Notes: generated by a model from the sequence alone, not told the origin. A stretch of 64,000 nucleotides of DNA from Imbricaverruca yamaguchii (GCA_034440575.1 JAOTOL010001560.1:62001-126000); one strand, 5' to 3'. Shown: positions 31,385-45,270, counted from the first letter of the stretch. Made by a program: numbers and translations.

Positions 31385-33999
31385 TGGTGCATTCTTTTGG
31401 CGGTGCTCACCAGGTGCTGGGTGAAAGGCACGCAACATCGTCCTGGGCGTCTGGCAAATCGCCCGCCGTCGGCCAGGCCGTGGGAAGTGTATCGGAATGG
31501 ACGGCCGACACTTCTGCTCTGCCTTCCCGGGGTAGAGTAGTGCGATGCTTTCCGAGACGCTCGGAGTTTCCGCATTTCACGCGAAATGAGTATCGAACCC
31601 CATTACCGTTGCAGGCTGTGTGGGAGTGGAGTGGGAGTGGAAGGGCGGTTATGTGCTCAGAGTCAGGCGCAATACAAATTGGAAGCAATGGTAGCATGGC
31701 CAATGGCACCCCAAATCTCAGAGAGATATTGTTTCTTAGTACTCCATTCGATTATAGCCAAATGTTATGGATTAATATTTGTTATCTCATCCTCATCATC
31801 GTACCATCTCAATGCAGATAAGTTTTCGCAATCAGGTGTCATTACATTAGATCCAATCACTGCGGAGACCGCCTACTTCCCTCCGTCCTCTGGTGTTCGC
31901 TATGATCCACCTTTTTCAAGAGTTTCATCATGTCCGATTGAAAACAGCTGGGTATGAAGCTCATTAACATGAATAGTTGCAGCTCTTATGCAATAATGTA
32001 AGCGCTTGGCCATTTGTTTCCAGCAACCGAACATTTCCCAGCAATTCACATAGAGTGAATTCATAAGCTTTACCGGGTACTTACGTGCAGATGCACCACT
32101 TCTCGAATGAATAACCATGGGTATTGTTTGGCATGCTTTTGAAGGGGGAAGTGCACCCTCAATGTCGGTTTTGCACCCCAATAATTTCAACTTTTAACGT
32201 GGGCCCCTGACCCGTAGTGGGTCTTCAATGGATTTGGGGCTCACCAATCGCCAATATGTATTATGCCCCCCCGAATAATTTTTTATCAACGCCCCTGTCA
32301 GTGACCCTTGATTGATGTACACAGTGCAATTACATCTACACATTACACGAAAGTTTGATTAATCAAGCAACTTCGGGTGCTTGAAGATCAAAGCACAATC
32401 GGATTTCTTTAGTGCAGCGAGGTTTCCAAATATATCCATCCATATTGGTCAAAGTAGGCTACGAATGGCCCGGGTTACCAGACAATTGTCTATGGTTATA
32501 AACACATGCAGAATATCTAGCGGCCGTAATGCTCCTTCGCGATGGGTCAGTCAGGTAAGCTAAAGACAAAGGAATAGGCAGGCCGATCCACTGCTGCCAG
32601 CAGAGGGTATTCACAGAGAGCTTGGAGGACATTCGCGCTGATCATACAAAGAGCTGTCGTGAGCGGCGACAACAAGTTCATGCCAACTTTGAACGGAAGC
32701 GCTCGCTGGTGCACTCAAGCGGCAGAATTCCCCAGACAGGTTATGCTGACAAGCGCAAAAACGCTGCATTCATTCCTGCGCTCGCAGCTACTTTTTTTTA
32801 AAGTGGAGAACCGGTCCCATGCCCAGCCGATCGGTCGGCCGGCCCCAGACATTTTGTTTGCAGCTACTTGCAGACAAATCGATCGGTCGGCCGTCGATAT
32901 CTGATTGGTCGGCGACTGGCTTGAGAGCTCCGTGGCACGACATGGCGCGTGACAAGCCTGGTGATTGGTGCCGGGCTGTCGATCCGCTGCCGCCATCTTG
33001 ATCTTCCACTGGTCTCTCTCTCTCTGAACTGGGAACACACACGCGGCGGCGGGCGTGTGTGTTCCCAGGGACACGGGAGATTATCGCCTTCCCTTCGACA
33101 GGGTCTAGAATTCCCACTTTTTTACTGATGGACGGTCTCGGTAAGTACTACGTGGATATCGATGAAAGGTGCAGAAATAGATAACCTTTAATTGATGTGG
33201 TGGTATTTTAGAGCTATTTTCATGAAAATCGGTACAGTAGTTACTGAGATCATCCATCGGGTAAAAAGATGGCATTATAGACCATCGCTCCCCCCCTTCA
33301 TGTCACACACGTGGTCCTTTTTTCATTGTAGCGGTCTTTCAGCGGAGCTTAAATAAGTTCCGAGGTAGAGAAGGTGAAATATTGTTTTTGCCACCATCTT
33401 GCACTTCCACTGGAAAGGTCAGAGCAGGTCGCCTGGGAGCAGTTAATGGACTGAACACAGCTAGCTCAAGGGTAATACCTTAAGCTTATTTTCTCTTTTG
33501 CATCAAAGCTAACCGAATGGGAAGGTCCAATGTGACTCATACCAAAAGCGCAGCTTATACGCAAATGTTGCAAAAAAATTGCACCGGCACGTGAAGTAAG
33601 GAAGTGACCGCTGATAACGGTGTGCTTTCATTGCTGATACTGAGCGCCACGTCTAAAGCGAAATAAAGATCTGGTCGAACCACCATCGGGGACAGCTACC
33701 TATTGTGTACGTGGCAATTGGATTCTTCTTCAGACTTACATAACTCTTCTAGCTAACCATTCGTGTGTTAGGGTAGGGTGGGGAAGCACAACCCGATGAC
33801 ATGATTCCGCTAGATTCAGAATGGTCAACATATCAAGACGTATCCGATAAAAGGCGTTTTCTCGACGCTTTTCCAGACACCCAAAACTTTTAGTAGGGAA
33901 GCGTGAGCTAAATTCTGGAGTTTAAACCAGATTGGTAATAAGTTGGTTTATTTCATGGAATAATGTTGCACATTAGGTAGATGCAGATCTTGGTTTCAA
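31385..33999. other. Intergenic, nothing firmly recognised
   Basis: No gene supported. 32265-32297 (GCCCCCCCGAATAATTTTTT then ATCAACGCCCCTG) looks like one end of a hAT-type MITE (reverse complement CAGGGGCGTTGAT), without a recognised partner. A local hairpin ACACACGC..GCGTGTGT lies near 33038-33062. Confidence 0.5.
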
Positions 34000-34679
34000 A
34001 TGTATTCAATGGGCAACTGGACAGTTCAGTTTGCGATCCCTATTTGCCAGTACAGTACAGTCTCAGCACAATTTCGGTGGCCTTCTGAGGACACGTTCCG
34101 GAACATTCTGTCTGCCGGGACAGATTCGCATCGCTCCGTTATGTCCGAGAACTGTGGCATTGTTCCACCAAACTGTCGGACGAGATATGGCAGTGGTCAC
34201 GAGGCCAGTTCATTACGTGGCACCAGGAGACTCCCTGTCAAGGTCAACCCGCCTCCTGACCTGGGCTCTCCAGACAGCATGACACGACTTCCTCCAGGGT
34301 TTTGGGGAATTTTCGTGAGTTGTGCAGACAATGCAGTATCGATGCTGGTGAGCCCCTGTTCTTGGGCCTCCGGACTTTCTCCCTCGTCTGTTCAGGTATT
34401 GGAATATGTTCGCCACCTTCAGGGGTCTCCTACTAGGTCTGATGAAGCTCCTAGTCATTGGGTCTCCTGCCGCACGTTGGAGACTTTTCGTGAGCTCTGT
34501 ACCCTCCTGAGATATCTTGGCCTTGGATCCATACAAAACACACTGGGACTTCCTGCCGGGTGGTGGGACCTTCTCGCGAGGCTTAGGGGCTGCCGAGTGT
34601 CCTGTCAGGACCAGTGGGTACACTGGCATCGAGCTTCGAGGCAGGCTCGTCGGAACTCCTTTGTGCTTGGTCGTCTGTG
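34000..34679. other. Degenerate region upstream of the 35-bp array
   Basis: A forward ATG-to-stop frame of 229 codons spans this region but shows no domain. Diverged copies of the neighbouring array's unit are visible within it (CCTGACCTGGGCTCTCC near 34255, CTTGGGCCTCCGGACTTT near 34361), so it is probably decayed repeat rather than a gene. Confidence 0.45.
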
Positions 34680-35170
34680 TGGGGTCTAGAAGCCTTCTAA
34701 AATATAATGTGCCTCCTGACCTTGAGCCTCCGTACATCATCATGGGCTGCCTGACCTTGGACCTCCGTACATTATCATGGGCTGCCTGACCTTGGGCCTC
34801 CGTACATCATCATGGGCCTCCTGACCTTGGGCCTCCGTACATCATTATGGGCCTCCTGACCTTGGGCCTCCGTAAATTATTATGTGCATCCTGACATTGG
34901 GCCTCCGTAAATTATTATGGGCCTCCTGACCTTGGACCCGCGCACATTATCATGGGCCTCCTGGCCTTGAACATTCAGACATCACCATGGGCCTCCTGAC
35001 CTTAGGCTTCCGTACATTATCATAGGCTTCCTGACCTTGGACCTCCGGACATTACCATGGGCCTCCTGACCTTGGGCCTCCGTACATTATCATGGGCCTC
35101 CTGACCTTGGGCCTCCGTACATCATCATGGGCTGCCTGACCTTGGACCTCCGTACATCATCATGGATCCA
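34680..35170. repeat. 35-bp minisatellite, ~13 units
   Basis: Units of CATGGGCCTCCTGACCTTGG then GCCTCCGTACATCAT, with ATTAT variants. Confidence 0.95.
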
Positions 35171-36934
35171 CTGTCGAGCGCTGGGATCGTGTCATGAGTC
35201 CTGGAACCGCCTGTACAGACCTAAGGACCTGCTGGAATATCTGAGCAACATGCTGTGCCCCCTGTCGGTTGCTAGAATCCTTTCCTAAGTGTTGGGAGCT
35301 TGCTGCCATGAGTAATGGGCCTCTGGGCCAAGGGCATTCTGCTGGATATTGGGGCCTTTCTTGTACTCAATGGGTCTCGCGTCAATCCCGATATACCTCC
35401 TGGCTTGTGGACCCCGAAAGCATACGTCCCTTTTATGCTTCGTATCTTCTTCAGACCAAGCGAATTCCATCCCTGCAGATTTTAAAGGGCTTGAAGTGTT
35501 TTATTTCGGCACATTCATTTCATCTTAATACATGTTCCTCCCAATGCAATAAATAGCGATCAATGGTATGTCATGGACATGTGCTAAAATATTCAACAAC
35601 AAGTCTCGTCTTATCTGCAAATGCCGCTCGAATGCTTGCTGCAGTGGCATTATGGAATCTGAACAATTGCTAAACAGAGCTTGTTGCTTGGATCTGACCC
35701 CGCCTCCACACCTCCGTGGTCAGTCAACTCTAGATCAATGGTGACTTAATCCTGGTCCATGCAGGGGGTTGAGGAAAACTGCTCAACATGTCTTTGGTGA
35801 TTACAAAAACGGTGCGTATCAGCGCGCCACTAAGTAGCAGAGCTGATTGGATTTTCTTTGTCGACCTCATGGCACGAAAAAAAATTGGATATTTTCAGTT
35901 GGGACACAGAGGAGTTGTGTCAATGTAATCAATGAATAGATGCTGCCGTATTCGTCGAAATCGTAATACATCGACAATTGACTTGACTGATTTAATACCA
36001 ATGCTCAATGACCGGTGTGGTATCATGATGGACAACTTAGCCAACCGGCTTACATAGGCCATTCATCTTTCCAAGGTCATTGGAGGTCATTGATCTAAGG
36101 TGACCGCAGGTGACATGTGTTATTAACGGGTTATTCGGTGAGCAAGTCGGACATTCAGACTAAGCTAATCGTCCGTTTATCCATAGGAAGTAAAAAGTGT
36201 TTTATGGAAATATTTCCGAACCTTCCAAAACTGGACAAATACCTAGACCTCAGACATTAATGATCCCGTCACACGTCGGTCGGAATAAGCCCCTTCGACA
36301 AATGGCAGAAAGAAGATCAAGATGCTTCCTTAGACAAATGACGGAATCCGCGCTCCGAAGACATCAATTGACTGGTGGCTTAGCGCAGCAAATTATAGCA
36401 CAGCTCCCCGAAAAGAAACACAATTAATGAGCATGCAGGTTGCCAGACGATACGATCCCCGTCTTCCTGGCAACAGCGGCCATACCCACACCTTCGACAA
36501 GTGGCTGCTGACGAGAGCGTTCCGTGAATCGATGCGCCGATAACGCTCCGGCCCGTGCAGAGCTGCACAGGTCGCAGCTTTCCGTCGGCCGTGTTCCCGG
36601 CACGGCGCGGGCAGCTGCGTCTGCTGGCGTCTGACCATTGCGGCCGTGCCGCCCACCGGCCACGGTCGCCTGCGTGCTCACGCCGCGCTGCAATTGCCTG
36701 GGATCGCGCGGGGGAGCAGCACGCGGCCGGACGTTCCCACCGTCGTCCCGCCTGGTCCCGAGCGCGGCCGTCTGCCTCCCGGCGCGGTGGGCGGCGCCCT
36801 TCGCCGTGTGCCGGTGTGAGGTGGCTGGCGTAGCCTGCGGCAGGTACTTGGGTCATTACCGTGGTGCGGTGGGCGCCTCAGGTCGCCACCGCCGGGCACG
36901 GCCACTCTGCCGGGCAGGGCCTCGCTCTGGGGTT
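35171..36934. other. Intergenic, nothing recognised; GC-rich from ~36,540
   Basis: No gene supported. The GC-rich end leads into a 39-bp array. Confidence 0.55.
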
Positions 36935-37245
36935 GTCAGGCCGCTCCGCCACGTAAGGCCTCCATCTGCGGCCGCTCCGCCACGTAACGCCTCGCTCTGG
37001 GCTCGTCGGGCCGCTCCGCCACGTAACGCCTCCCTCTGGGGTCGCCGGGCCGCTCCGCCACGTAACGCCTCGCTCTGGGGTCGTCGGGTCGCTCCGCCAC
37101 GTAACGCCTCCATCTGCGGCCGCTCCGCCACGTAACGCCTCGCTCTGGAGTCGTCGGGCCGCTCCGCCACGTAACGCCTCGCTCTGGAGTCGTCGGGCCG
37201 CTCCGCCACGTAACGCCTCCCTCTGGGGTCGCCGGGCCGCTCGGC
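36935..37245. repeat. 39-bp GC-rich minisatellite
   Basis: About eight units of CCGCTCCGCCACGTAACGCC then TCGCTCTGGGGTCGTCGGG; some units are shortened to 31 bp. Multiple-of-3 periods keep both strands open. Confidence 0.95.
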
Positions 37246-38384
37246 GCCAACCAGGCCCAGTCGGCGCCGGCGTGCCTCCTAAACACCGGCCGGGTCATAA
37301 CTGTTGTCTGATTATGCCGTGAATGAGCGCCGCCTGACGTGTCCCCGGAGCGCGCCGTCGGCGACGCGGCGGGGGTCGCCGCTCGAGCACACCTCTGCCG
37401 GCAGACGGCCGCCGCCGCCCGCACTGCCACCCGCTGGTGTCGCGCCCCCGGTACGGTGTGCGGCGGCGGCGGCAGTGCTGATGCTGACCTCCCAGACCAG
37501 CCGCAGACGTGGTGTCAGCGGTGGGCGGCACTGGTGCTGCTGGCTGGGAAAGTTGCAGATGCGCTGGTGCTGACGATGCGCGCCCAGACCAGGAGCGGTA
37601 GCTGGCCGCCATGGTGCTGCAGCCATGCTGCTGACGGTCGTTGATGATGGCCGACGTGTTCCGGCCACCATAGTTAGAGTATCTAAACACAGTCAACTTT
37701 CTGAATACTCTCTGTTTGCTTCTCGATATTTGTTGCAGTTCTAGTTTGTTTGGGCTCTGAAAGGAAGCTTACGTTGTTCAACGCTCGGAACCTGAATTGC
37801 TCCCGGACAGCGTGGTGAGGTCGCCAAATCGGATCACATCGCATCCTTCACATCTCTAGCATGCTTTTCTGCCGCCAAGGACCAAAACTTCCGACGGTAT
37901 CCTTCACTCGTAGCCAGGCCAACCGAACTACTTGCAATCGCTTGCAAGGTGTCCCTTCTAATCGACATACTTGTAACGGTATTCACTTGAAGTCAATAGT
38001 AATACCACATTACACTGGGTGAAATTACATTAAATTGTGCTCATGTGGAACATCAGGCGACATATTTCTTCATTGAATTCTCAGGATTGTCAATATTCAA
38101 CCACCCGCTTGCTCACAGCATCGCTGATTATTGCATGAAATACGAAATATCAGGGAGAGTGATATTCAGGGATCATCTACACGTCCGTACGGCTACGACT
38201 TGTCGATGGCGACAACTTCCAAGGATATCATTTGTGCGCAAAGCAATACACCGGTGACAATTGCCTCCGAAGCCATATTCATGGGAGGCCTAGTGTATAA
38301 GTGCACACAGAAATAGTTTCTTCTTGCACCCTAGTGTAGTTTGTCCTGTATCACACACGCTGGTCTCTCACGATGATGTTCCAC
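37246..38384. other. Intergenic, CpG-rich then AT-rich
   Basis: 37,320-37,630 is CpG-rich. No exon recognised. Confidence 0.55.
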
Positions 38385-38715
38385 CCCGTTTCACCTACGT
38401 TGACCCACCGCATAAGCGTTATTGACATCTCGTATCTCGCATCTGACCCGAGCTAACCTTTCGCGTGGACGCCGCGTCACGCCTGACCTGAGTTGACCTA
38501 TCGCATGGGCGTCACCAGTCCCGACCAACACTGACCTCTTGTGTGGGTGCCGCACCAAGTTTGATCTGCGTTCACCCCTGGCGCTGGTGCTGCACCACAT
38601 CTGACCTGCGCTGACCTCTCGTGTGGCTGCTGCGTGATGTATGACCTGAGCTGACCCCTCGCGAGGGTGCCACTAGGCCCGATCAGCGTTGATTCCTCAC
38701 GTGGGTGTACCGCCA
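38385..38715. repeat. Degenerate ~40-bp repeat with TGACCT/TGACC motifs
   Basis: Diverged units of CTGACCTGCGCTGACCTCTC followed by GTGTGG and a variable tail. Confidence 0.75.
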
Positions 38716-39004
38716 CACGGCGACAGCTCGCCGTAAGTCGCCGCCGCCCGCGATGGGGCCCTCGACGCCGTCAGTCGCGCCAGATTTCGCCGCGCCGCTT
38801 AACGTCCGCGTAATAGGCTTTCGACTGAAAATCCGCGCCGAGCCGTCCGTAACGCGCCACAATTCACACCGGCGGCACCGCGCGCCGCCCAGTCCCGTGT
38901 TGACATGTCAATTGTGTGTAAGCCGACAGACGAACGCCTGCCTGTAGCGAGCAGCGGCAGGTCGGGCCACCAGATTAGAGCGGCGGCTGCAGGACACGCC
39001 ATCA

Positions 39005-39165
39005 GGTCAGAGCGACGTGGGCAGGTCAGGGCGCCGGGTCACAGGTCAGAGCGGGGGTAGGCGGCGCCAGGTCAGAGCGGGGGTAGATCAGGTCACCAGG
39101 TCAGAGCGGGGGTAGATCAGGTCACCAGGTCAGAGCGGGGGTAGGTCAGGTCACCAGGTCAGAGC
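39005..39165. repeat. ~29-33-bp repeat with direct AGGTCA half-sites
   Basis: Units of AGGTCAGAGCGGGGGTAG followed by ATCAGGTCACC. AGGTCACCAGGTCA (two AGGTCA spaced by 2, a DR2 arrangement) occurs at 39090, 39119 and 39148. Confidence 0.9.
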
Positions 39166-39679
39166 GGCCCGGTCGGTTCCGGGACTCCGGCGCGTGGCCG
39201 CCTAGTTAGAGCCACCGGTTACCTCCACCCCGACAGGTGGAGCTGGTCGGAAGCCGACCACGCTCCGCCGGTCGGGGCTACCCCCGAGTGGCTACCGGTG
39301 GCCGAGTGGCTACCGGTAGCCGGCGGCCGGCAGCCCGGGGATTACCGTGCTGGCACACCCATCGGCCCACCTCCACCTTAACGGCGTGGCTGTATACCGC
39401 AAAAGGCTGAAAACTCTTCGCTGTAGCAGGGACTTCTAAGACTTTTAAGACTGCAGCACACGAACATATCCACAATTTGCGGGGACTCCAGCGAAGCACA
39501 GAACCATATCCAAATGACGCATAGGTGTGCAGGCGCGCCAGGGCTTTTCCGGGAGTACAGCAACGTCATACGTGTATGGCAATTTGTTATCCTGAATGCA
39601 TATGTTGAAAAAGAACAACTTAAACGGACATGATAGGATATTACTCAACTTGACCAGCATATCAGATACAAATTTCAAT
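39166..39679. other. Intergenic, nothing recognised
   Basis: No gene supported. Short GTGGCTACCGGT repeats lie near 39285-39325. Confidence 0.55.
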
Positions 39680-39788
<109 letters not shown>

Positions 39789-41320
39789 ACGTAATGTTGA
39801 TCCAAATACTGGTCGATGGTGTTTCCAATTCCACGCATTATTGGCAACAACATTACTGTGAGGATCACAAGATATGCACGGAGATATCTGGTAGAGTATG
39901 AACAGACGCTTCCTTGTGTAAAATTATACATTTTTGATCGGTGCTTCCGGGAGATTGGGTTATATGGGTGGATGGGTTAAGTGGTACTGCATCTAGTAGA
40001 ACATATTGTCAGTAGAACAATTTGTGAAATCGTTTTACATATTAGATACGCCTTTATATGCCACCAGGCATTCAGCTGTATGATGCGACTGTTATTCAAA
40101 CGGTTCGCAATATATGCCCTCTTTTGGTCTACATTACCAATATATGTAAGGCAGTAAATATTCCTAGATGGTACCTAGATTGACCTAATTAAATAGGTGG
40201 GCTTGCTGAGTAATCAACATTCACAGATGCATGAGAAGCCCCAGGATGAGGCCATGCCCACCTGTGTGTTTTCAGAATCGCCTGAATGGATAAGAACAGG
40301 GGTGGAACTGTCTGTGCTTTTGGTGCTGCCAATGTGACACAAATAATCTCTAAATTGGGCATTATGCCAATGGTGTTGCGTGAAAAGAATGGACCCAAAA
40401 TTTCGATTGGGAACAGCAACAATTGAGGAACATTTATGTCTATGGCAGGCAGACTTAACCTGCCTATCTACACATAATTTCACCGGTCACCTGGTTGTCT
40501 TTGCAAACAAAACTGAAATGGAGCCAAAAGGGTAGTAACTTAAGCCTTGCCATGTTGCCATGTTGCCATTTTGGCTTCCGCGTTGTCTATATATATAAAA
40601 TACATATACATATATTATATATATATATATGTATGCACATATATCACATTTGTATATATATACCATGACCATCTCAGCATCTCACCTATACCCCACTTCT
40701 ACCACGCTACAACGCCGCTTCCTGGCATGATTTCCAAGCCAATCGAACAGACTAGAGTGATTCGTTATATTACCTGCATGATATCATGTACTAAATATTT
40801 GCACTTCACGAGAACTTCTTCGCACCGATCGAACGGTACAAAAGCACTTAAGATTAAATATATTCTTGTATCTTTATCAGCGTTAGTAACCACTCCAGGT
40901 GCTTTTTTTCGCTAGCCGAAGTACATCGAAGCAAAATGCAATCCCACCCTCCTTCATAAATTCGACCGTCGACACACGCCTTGCGGCGACTGGCGCGGCG
41001 TTCGTCTGTCTGGCTCGGTGGCCGTCGGCACATATGCGCATGTTTACCGCCGATCCTGCGGCGCCCGGCGACGCCGACGGGCGGTCGGCCGGCTCGGCGG
41101 CGGCCGGCCGGCGGGACATCTCCGCCGCGGAGGTGCCACACCACGGCGGCGACACCCCCGCCGCGCGCCGCCGGCCGGACGGCCTGTTTATACGTCTGTT
41201 GTGAGCGCTTCCCATGTTCGGGACGACCGAGAACGCGACGGCGGGGCGACGTCGCCGCGCCGCCTCAAATCGGAATATGCAGCAGCCGTCAGCGGCGGCT
41301 CTCCGCGTGCGCCTGCCAGT
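39789..41320. other. Intergenic; small (TA)n at 40,594-40,632; CpG-rich from ~40,980
   Basis: No gene supported. The CpG-rich segment runs into the hexanucleotide array. Confidence 0.55.
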
Positions 41321-41428
41321 GGCGCTGGCGCTGACGCTGACGCTGACGCTGACGCTGACGCTGACGCTGACGCTGACGCTGACGCTGACGCTGACGCTGA
41401 CGCTGACGCTGACGCTGACGCTGACGCT
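41321..41428. repeat. (GACGCT)n hexanucleotide array
   Basis: About seventeen nearly perfect GACGCT units in a CpG-rich block. Open frames read (LT)n or (DA)n. Confidence 0.97.
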
Positions 41429-43017
41429 GGCGCGCCGAACGTGTTCCGCCTCGCCGGCCGGGCGCACCCGACTCCACCGGAGCGACGCGCCACGGCTCTC
41501 TGCACACGGACAAACGCCGACCAGCCGTAAGGAAAGTGCACCCGGTCAGGTTTGGCGACATTGTTTTCCAGGCACTTTTGCACATCAAAAAGCTCGCATT
41601 ACACACCGTAAAAGGCGGCCCAATCACGTAATGCCGGATCAGCCAACCTGATATGCGAAGTTTAAATGCTCGACAGCGCCGAGTTCCTGCTTTCACAGGT
41701 ACCTGTACGCATCACGTGGTCCCGTGAGGTCAATAAAGCAAGCAAATGCGAGCAGAGTCACCCATTGAGAGGTGGAGCTGCTGTGCAGTAAATGTATATC
41801 ATATGATCAGTATATTTGTGTACAGTTACTTCATCGTTGTTTATGTTATTCAACAACCAAAAAGACCCAGTAAGCTGAGGAAATTATTCAGGGTATCTGG
41901 CAAGAGCGCCAATATATGCATGATAGCATATCTGTAATATATGAATGAAAACAAGATACATTAATATATAGAGAGACACATGAACGAGGCAACTTCCTGT
42001 CGTTTTCGTGGATCTACTATGCCCGAAAGTTTTATTACTCTGCTATAGCTTTCTATGGCAAGTTCAACATCTATTAGGAGAGTGTGTGTCAGTTAAATTG
42101 GTATTTTAGCACAGATACTTGGTGATTTTGCATCGCCACACTCTTACAGCCACACACACACACGCACATGCACACACACAAAAAGATGCGCGAGAACCAC
42201 ATGTTTGGCACCGGTTATATTTGTCGGCTTCCTTGGGGACAGTGTTGTTCACGCGTTTGCTCTGAGATCCATATTCGTAGCACGCTGCGCACACGGCGGG
42301 GTTATCGTCATTTCCCAGGCAGGGCACTGTTCCGGCGACAAGAGGAAAAGCCCATGCCCTCGAGGTGTGCCACCGGACAGAAGGATCTGCGAGGCCGATC
42401 GTGCCCGGGAACCCGATGCCTCGCGCGCTACGCGGTCAGCTTAATCCCCTGACACGGCGAACGCTGCCCGGCCACCGCCAAGCGGCAGCCGGCCGAGCAA
42501 AGGTTTCTCTGTGGTCGGCCTCCAAGCAGTGGCGTCGCAAAACCGAAGCAGACGTATTAGACGATTGCGCCAACGAGGTGGTCGTGATCGAATCGCAGGA
42601 TGGCTCATCCAATATGTAAGTTGGCTGTTGATCTAGATTATCTTGAGAAACTTCATACGTCAACTTTAGCTTTAAAAAAGTCTGAAATGAGGAGTTGACG
42701 CTCTATCAGGACTCTGACTTTCAGCTGAATCGTGGTTGTGCGCCTCCGAAATTACGACGTGTGTCCACATTCTGAATGGTTGTACCGTGTGGCAAGTGGA
42801 TGTATCATGTGACAAGTGGCTGCACCGTGTGGCCGACACTTGGGTCGAAGTACGTTGCCGGAAATGCGGCAGCCACAGTTTCAGTACCGGCTGTGGTACT
42901 GATTGTGAAGCCGTTGTACACGCAGTTGAAGATTTCCTGGTGATGTTGCCGCCGTTCCGTCCATTTTTCGCCAGTCGCAGTGGCAACTTTGCGGTCGGTC
43001 AGTCTGCGCTGCCATTA
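41429..43017. other. Intergenic, nothing recognised
   Basis: No gene supported. A short (CA)n lies near 42152-42180. Confidence 0.55.
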
Positions 43018-43775
43018 GACTGTGCTGGGCGGTGCGAACTCCTGGAGGCTAGACTGTGCCGGGCGGTGCGAGCTCCTGGAGGCTAGACTGTGCCTGGAGG
43101 TGCGAGATCCTGGAGGTTAGACTGTGCCGGGCGGTGCGAGCTCCTGGAGGCTAGACTGTGCCTGGAGGTGCGAGATCCTGGAGGTTAGACTGTGCCGGGC
43201 GGTGCGAGCTCCTGGAGGCTGACTGTCCGGGGCTCCTGGAGGTTAGACTGTGCCGGGCGGTGCAAGCTCCTGGAGGCTAGACTGTGCTGGGCGGTGCGAT
43301 CTCCTGGAGGCTAGACTGTGCCGGGCGGTGCAAGCTCCTGGAGGCTAGACTGTGCTGGGCGGTGCGATCTCCTGGAGGCTAGACTGTGCCGGGCGGTGCA
43401 AGCTCCTGGAGGCTAGACTGTGCCTGGAGGTGCGAGATCCTGGAGGTTAGACTGTGCCGGGCGGTGCGAGCTCCTGGAGGCTAGACTGTGCCGGGCGGTG
43501 CGAGCTCCTGGAGGCTAGACTGTGCCTGACGGTGCGAGCTCCTGGAGGTTAGACTGTGCCGGGCGGTGCGAGCTCCTGGAGGCTAGACTGTGCCTGACGG
43601 TGCGAGCTCCTGGAGGTTAGACTGTGCCGGGCGGTGCGAGCTCCTGGAGGTTAGACTGTGCCGGGCAGTGCGCGGTCCTGGAGGCTAGACTGTGCCTGGC
43701 GGTGCGAGCTCCTGGAGGTTAGACTGTGCCGGGCGGTGCGAGCTCCTGGTGGCTAGACTGTGCCTGGCCGTGCGT
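43018..43775. repeat. 34-bp minisatellite, ~22 units
   Basis: Units of GAGGCTAGACTGTGCCGGGC then GGTGCGAGCTCCTG. Subtypes with CCTGGAGG/GAGATCC alternate in places, giving hints of higher-order structure. Confidence 0.96.
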
Positions 43776-45047
43776 GCAGTAGTGATTGGTGACTATGTGG
43801 CCACGTGACGGCGGTGGCGGCGGGCGGGCTCGTGGAGGAGCTGGCTAGTTGGAAAGGGAGGCGGGGTTGGACGGAGGCGAAATGTCTGGTCAGGCAATCA
43901 AAGTGACAAACGAAGACTGCTATTAGTGATGCAAGTCCGAGTTTACAGTATATCAATAATTTCGGTTCTACTAACCCAGAGGAGTGAAAAGTGTAGCCTA
44001 GTCGAAACCTAATGGTATTAAAAGCTATAGTAGTAGTGCAACCTGAGTCCAAACTCACGGAGTGTACAGCCTGGAATAATGGTGCAGCGTGAGAAGGAGT
44101 GAACAGCGGAGTCTAAATAAATTAAACAAAAATTTAACTCCATGGCTAGAATGAAATAATTGAGATTAATCCAGGAACCTGTTAGAAGAGTACCATTGTA
44201 TTACTCATAAGTACCCATTTCTTAGCGCATGTATTTCTATATGTGGGACCATAGCGGAGCACCCATTGTCTTGCCGAACTTGGGCCTAATCCAGACTCGC
44301 CCCCGGCCGTTACTCCGCCGAAGCGCGGGGACGTCGGAGCGCATTACTGTGCTACGCTTTCCGTATGCGCACCATGTCTTCTATGCCGCATTATTTGCTT
44401 GCATGTCATCACACAGAAGATGTCGGACGGAAGAAGAGTGGTGAGTCGGTGAGCTGCCGGTCAGGGAACATCACGCTAGGTAGCTACGCTTGAGGCCTGT
44501 CGCCGTGGAGGTGATCGCGCCGTAGAAATAATTGCTTCTTCCAGAAGCAATCACCCGTACTTGGCACGCACAGGAAAGGTCATTGACCTCACACTTCACG
44601 GAAATTATGCTGCTCGATAACATCAGGTGTGCAGCATTATCATACGGCGTGCAACCAGGCCAGAAAGCACGCCTCGGCAAGCTGCACAGAAAGCAGAATC
44701 TGAAACGGTCACTCAACGTTAAGCTTACCGAAATCAGTATGAACATTGTGTGAGCACCATTGAACACAGGAAATTAATTGGGAACCTTCAGGCAGCTACC
44801 AATAGATGAACAGTCGTGAGCTACCTATAGTCGGAAATCTGCTGCTCACTGTGGTGCTGGAAACACTACGGTCATAAGCGTACCATATACAAATATCACG
44901 CTTCCCAGCATGCTCATTGCTCATTTGTTTTACAGATGAACGTGCATAATGATACATCGAAGAAAACTTTGACTATTTAGCATTTGCATACAAGCATGAA
45001 ACTGCCGATAGAAACAGCTCTGCCTTCAAATACCAGAAGGAATATAT
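43776..45047. other. Intergenic, nothing recognised
   Basis: No gene or repeat supported. Confidence 0.55.
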
Positions 45048-45055
45048 ATTATGCC

Positions 45056-45262
45056 TCAATTGCCACCCCAGTAGCTCAGTTCGTAAGGGCGACGGCCTTA
45101 AGTGATCTCCACTGTCCTGGCAACACAGAGTTCGGTCTCTTCACGCGCTCGCCTTTAGCCCCCGGCAGGGAGTGTCAGTTGGCAGCTGGCCAGATAATGC
45201 CGTGGACGAACTACTGGGCGGCCGTGTCGGTGCATTGACGGCACATTAAACTTTCGGTAAAA
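45056..45262 (+). mobile_element. tRNA-derived SINE-like element, second family
   Basis: A-box-like CAGTAGCTCAGTTCGTAAGG and B-box-like GAGTTCGGTCTC lie ~45 bp apart, then a non-tRNA body ending GGTAAAA. ATTATGCC occurs just before (45048-45055) and just after (45263-45270), a possible 8-bp target duplication. Unrelated by eye to the SINE at 2945. Confidence 0.6.
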
Positions 45263-45270
45263 ATTATGCC

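Noticed and set aside
34000..34689. 229-codon ATG-initiated frame
   Set aside because: No recognised domain; contains diverged copies of the adjacent 35-bp repeat unit, so probably decayed array. Kept only as an open question.
42205..42444. Short membrane-like frame (FVGFLGDSVVHAFAL...)
   Set aside because: Starts at GTG, no splice context and no family match.
45062..45135. Functional tRNA gene
   Set aside because: A- and B-box-like motifs are present but no cloverleaf with paired acceptor stem can be drawn; better read as SINE head.
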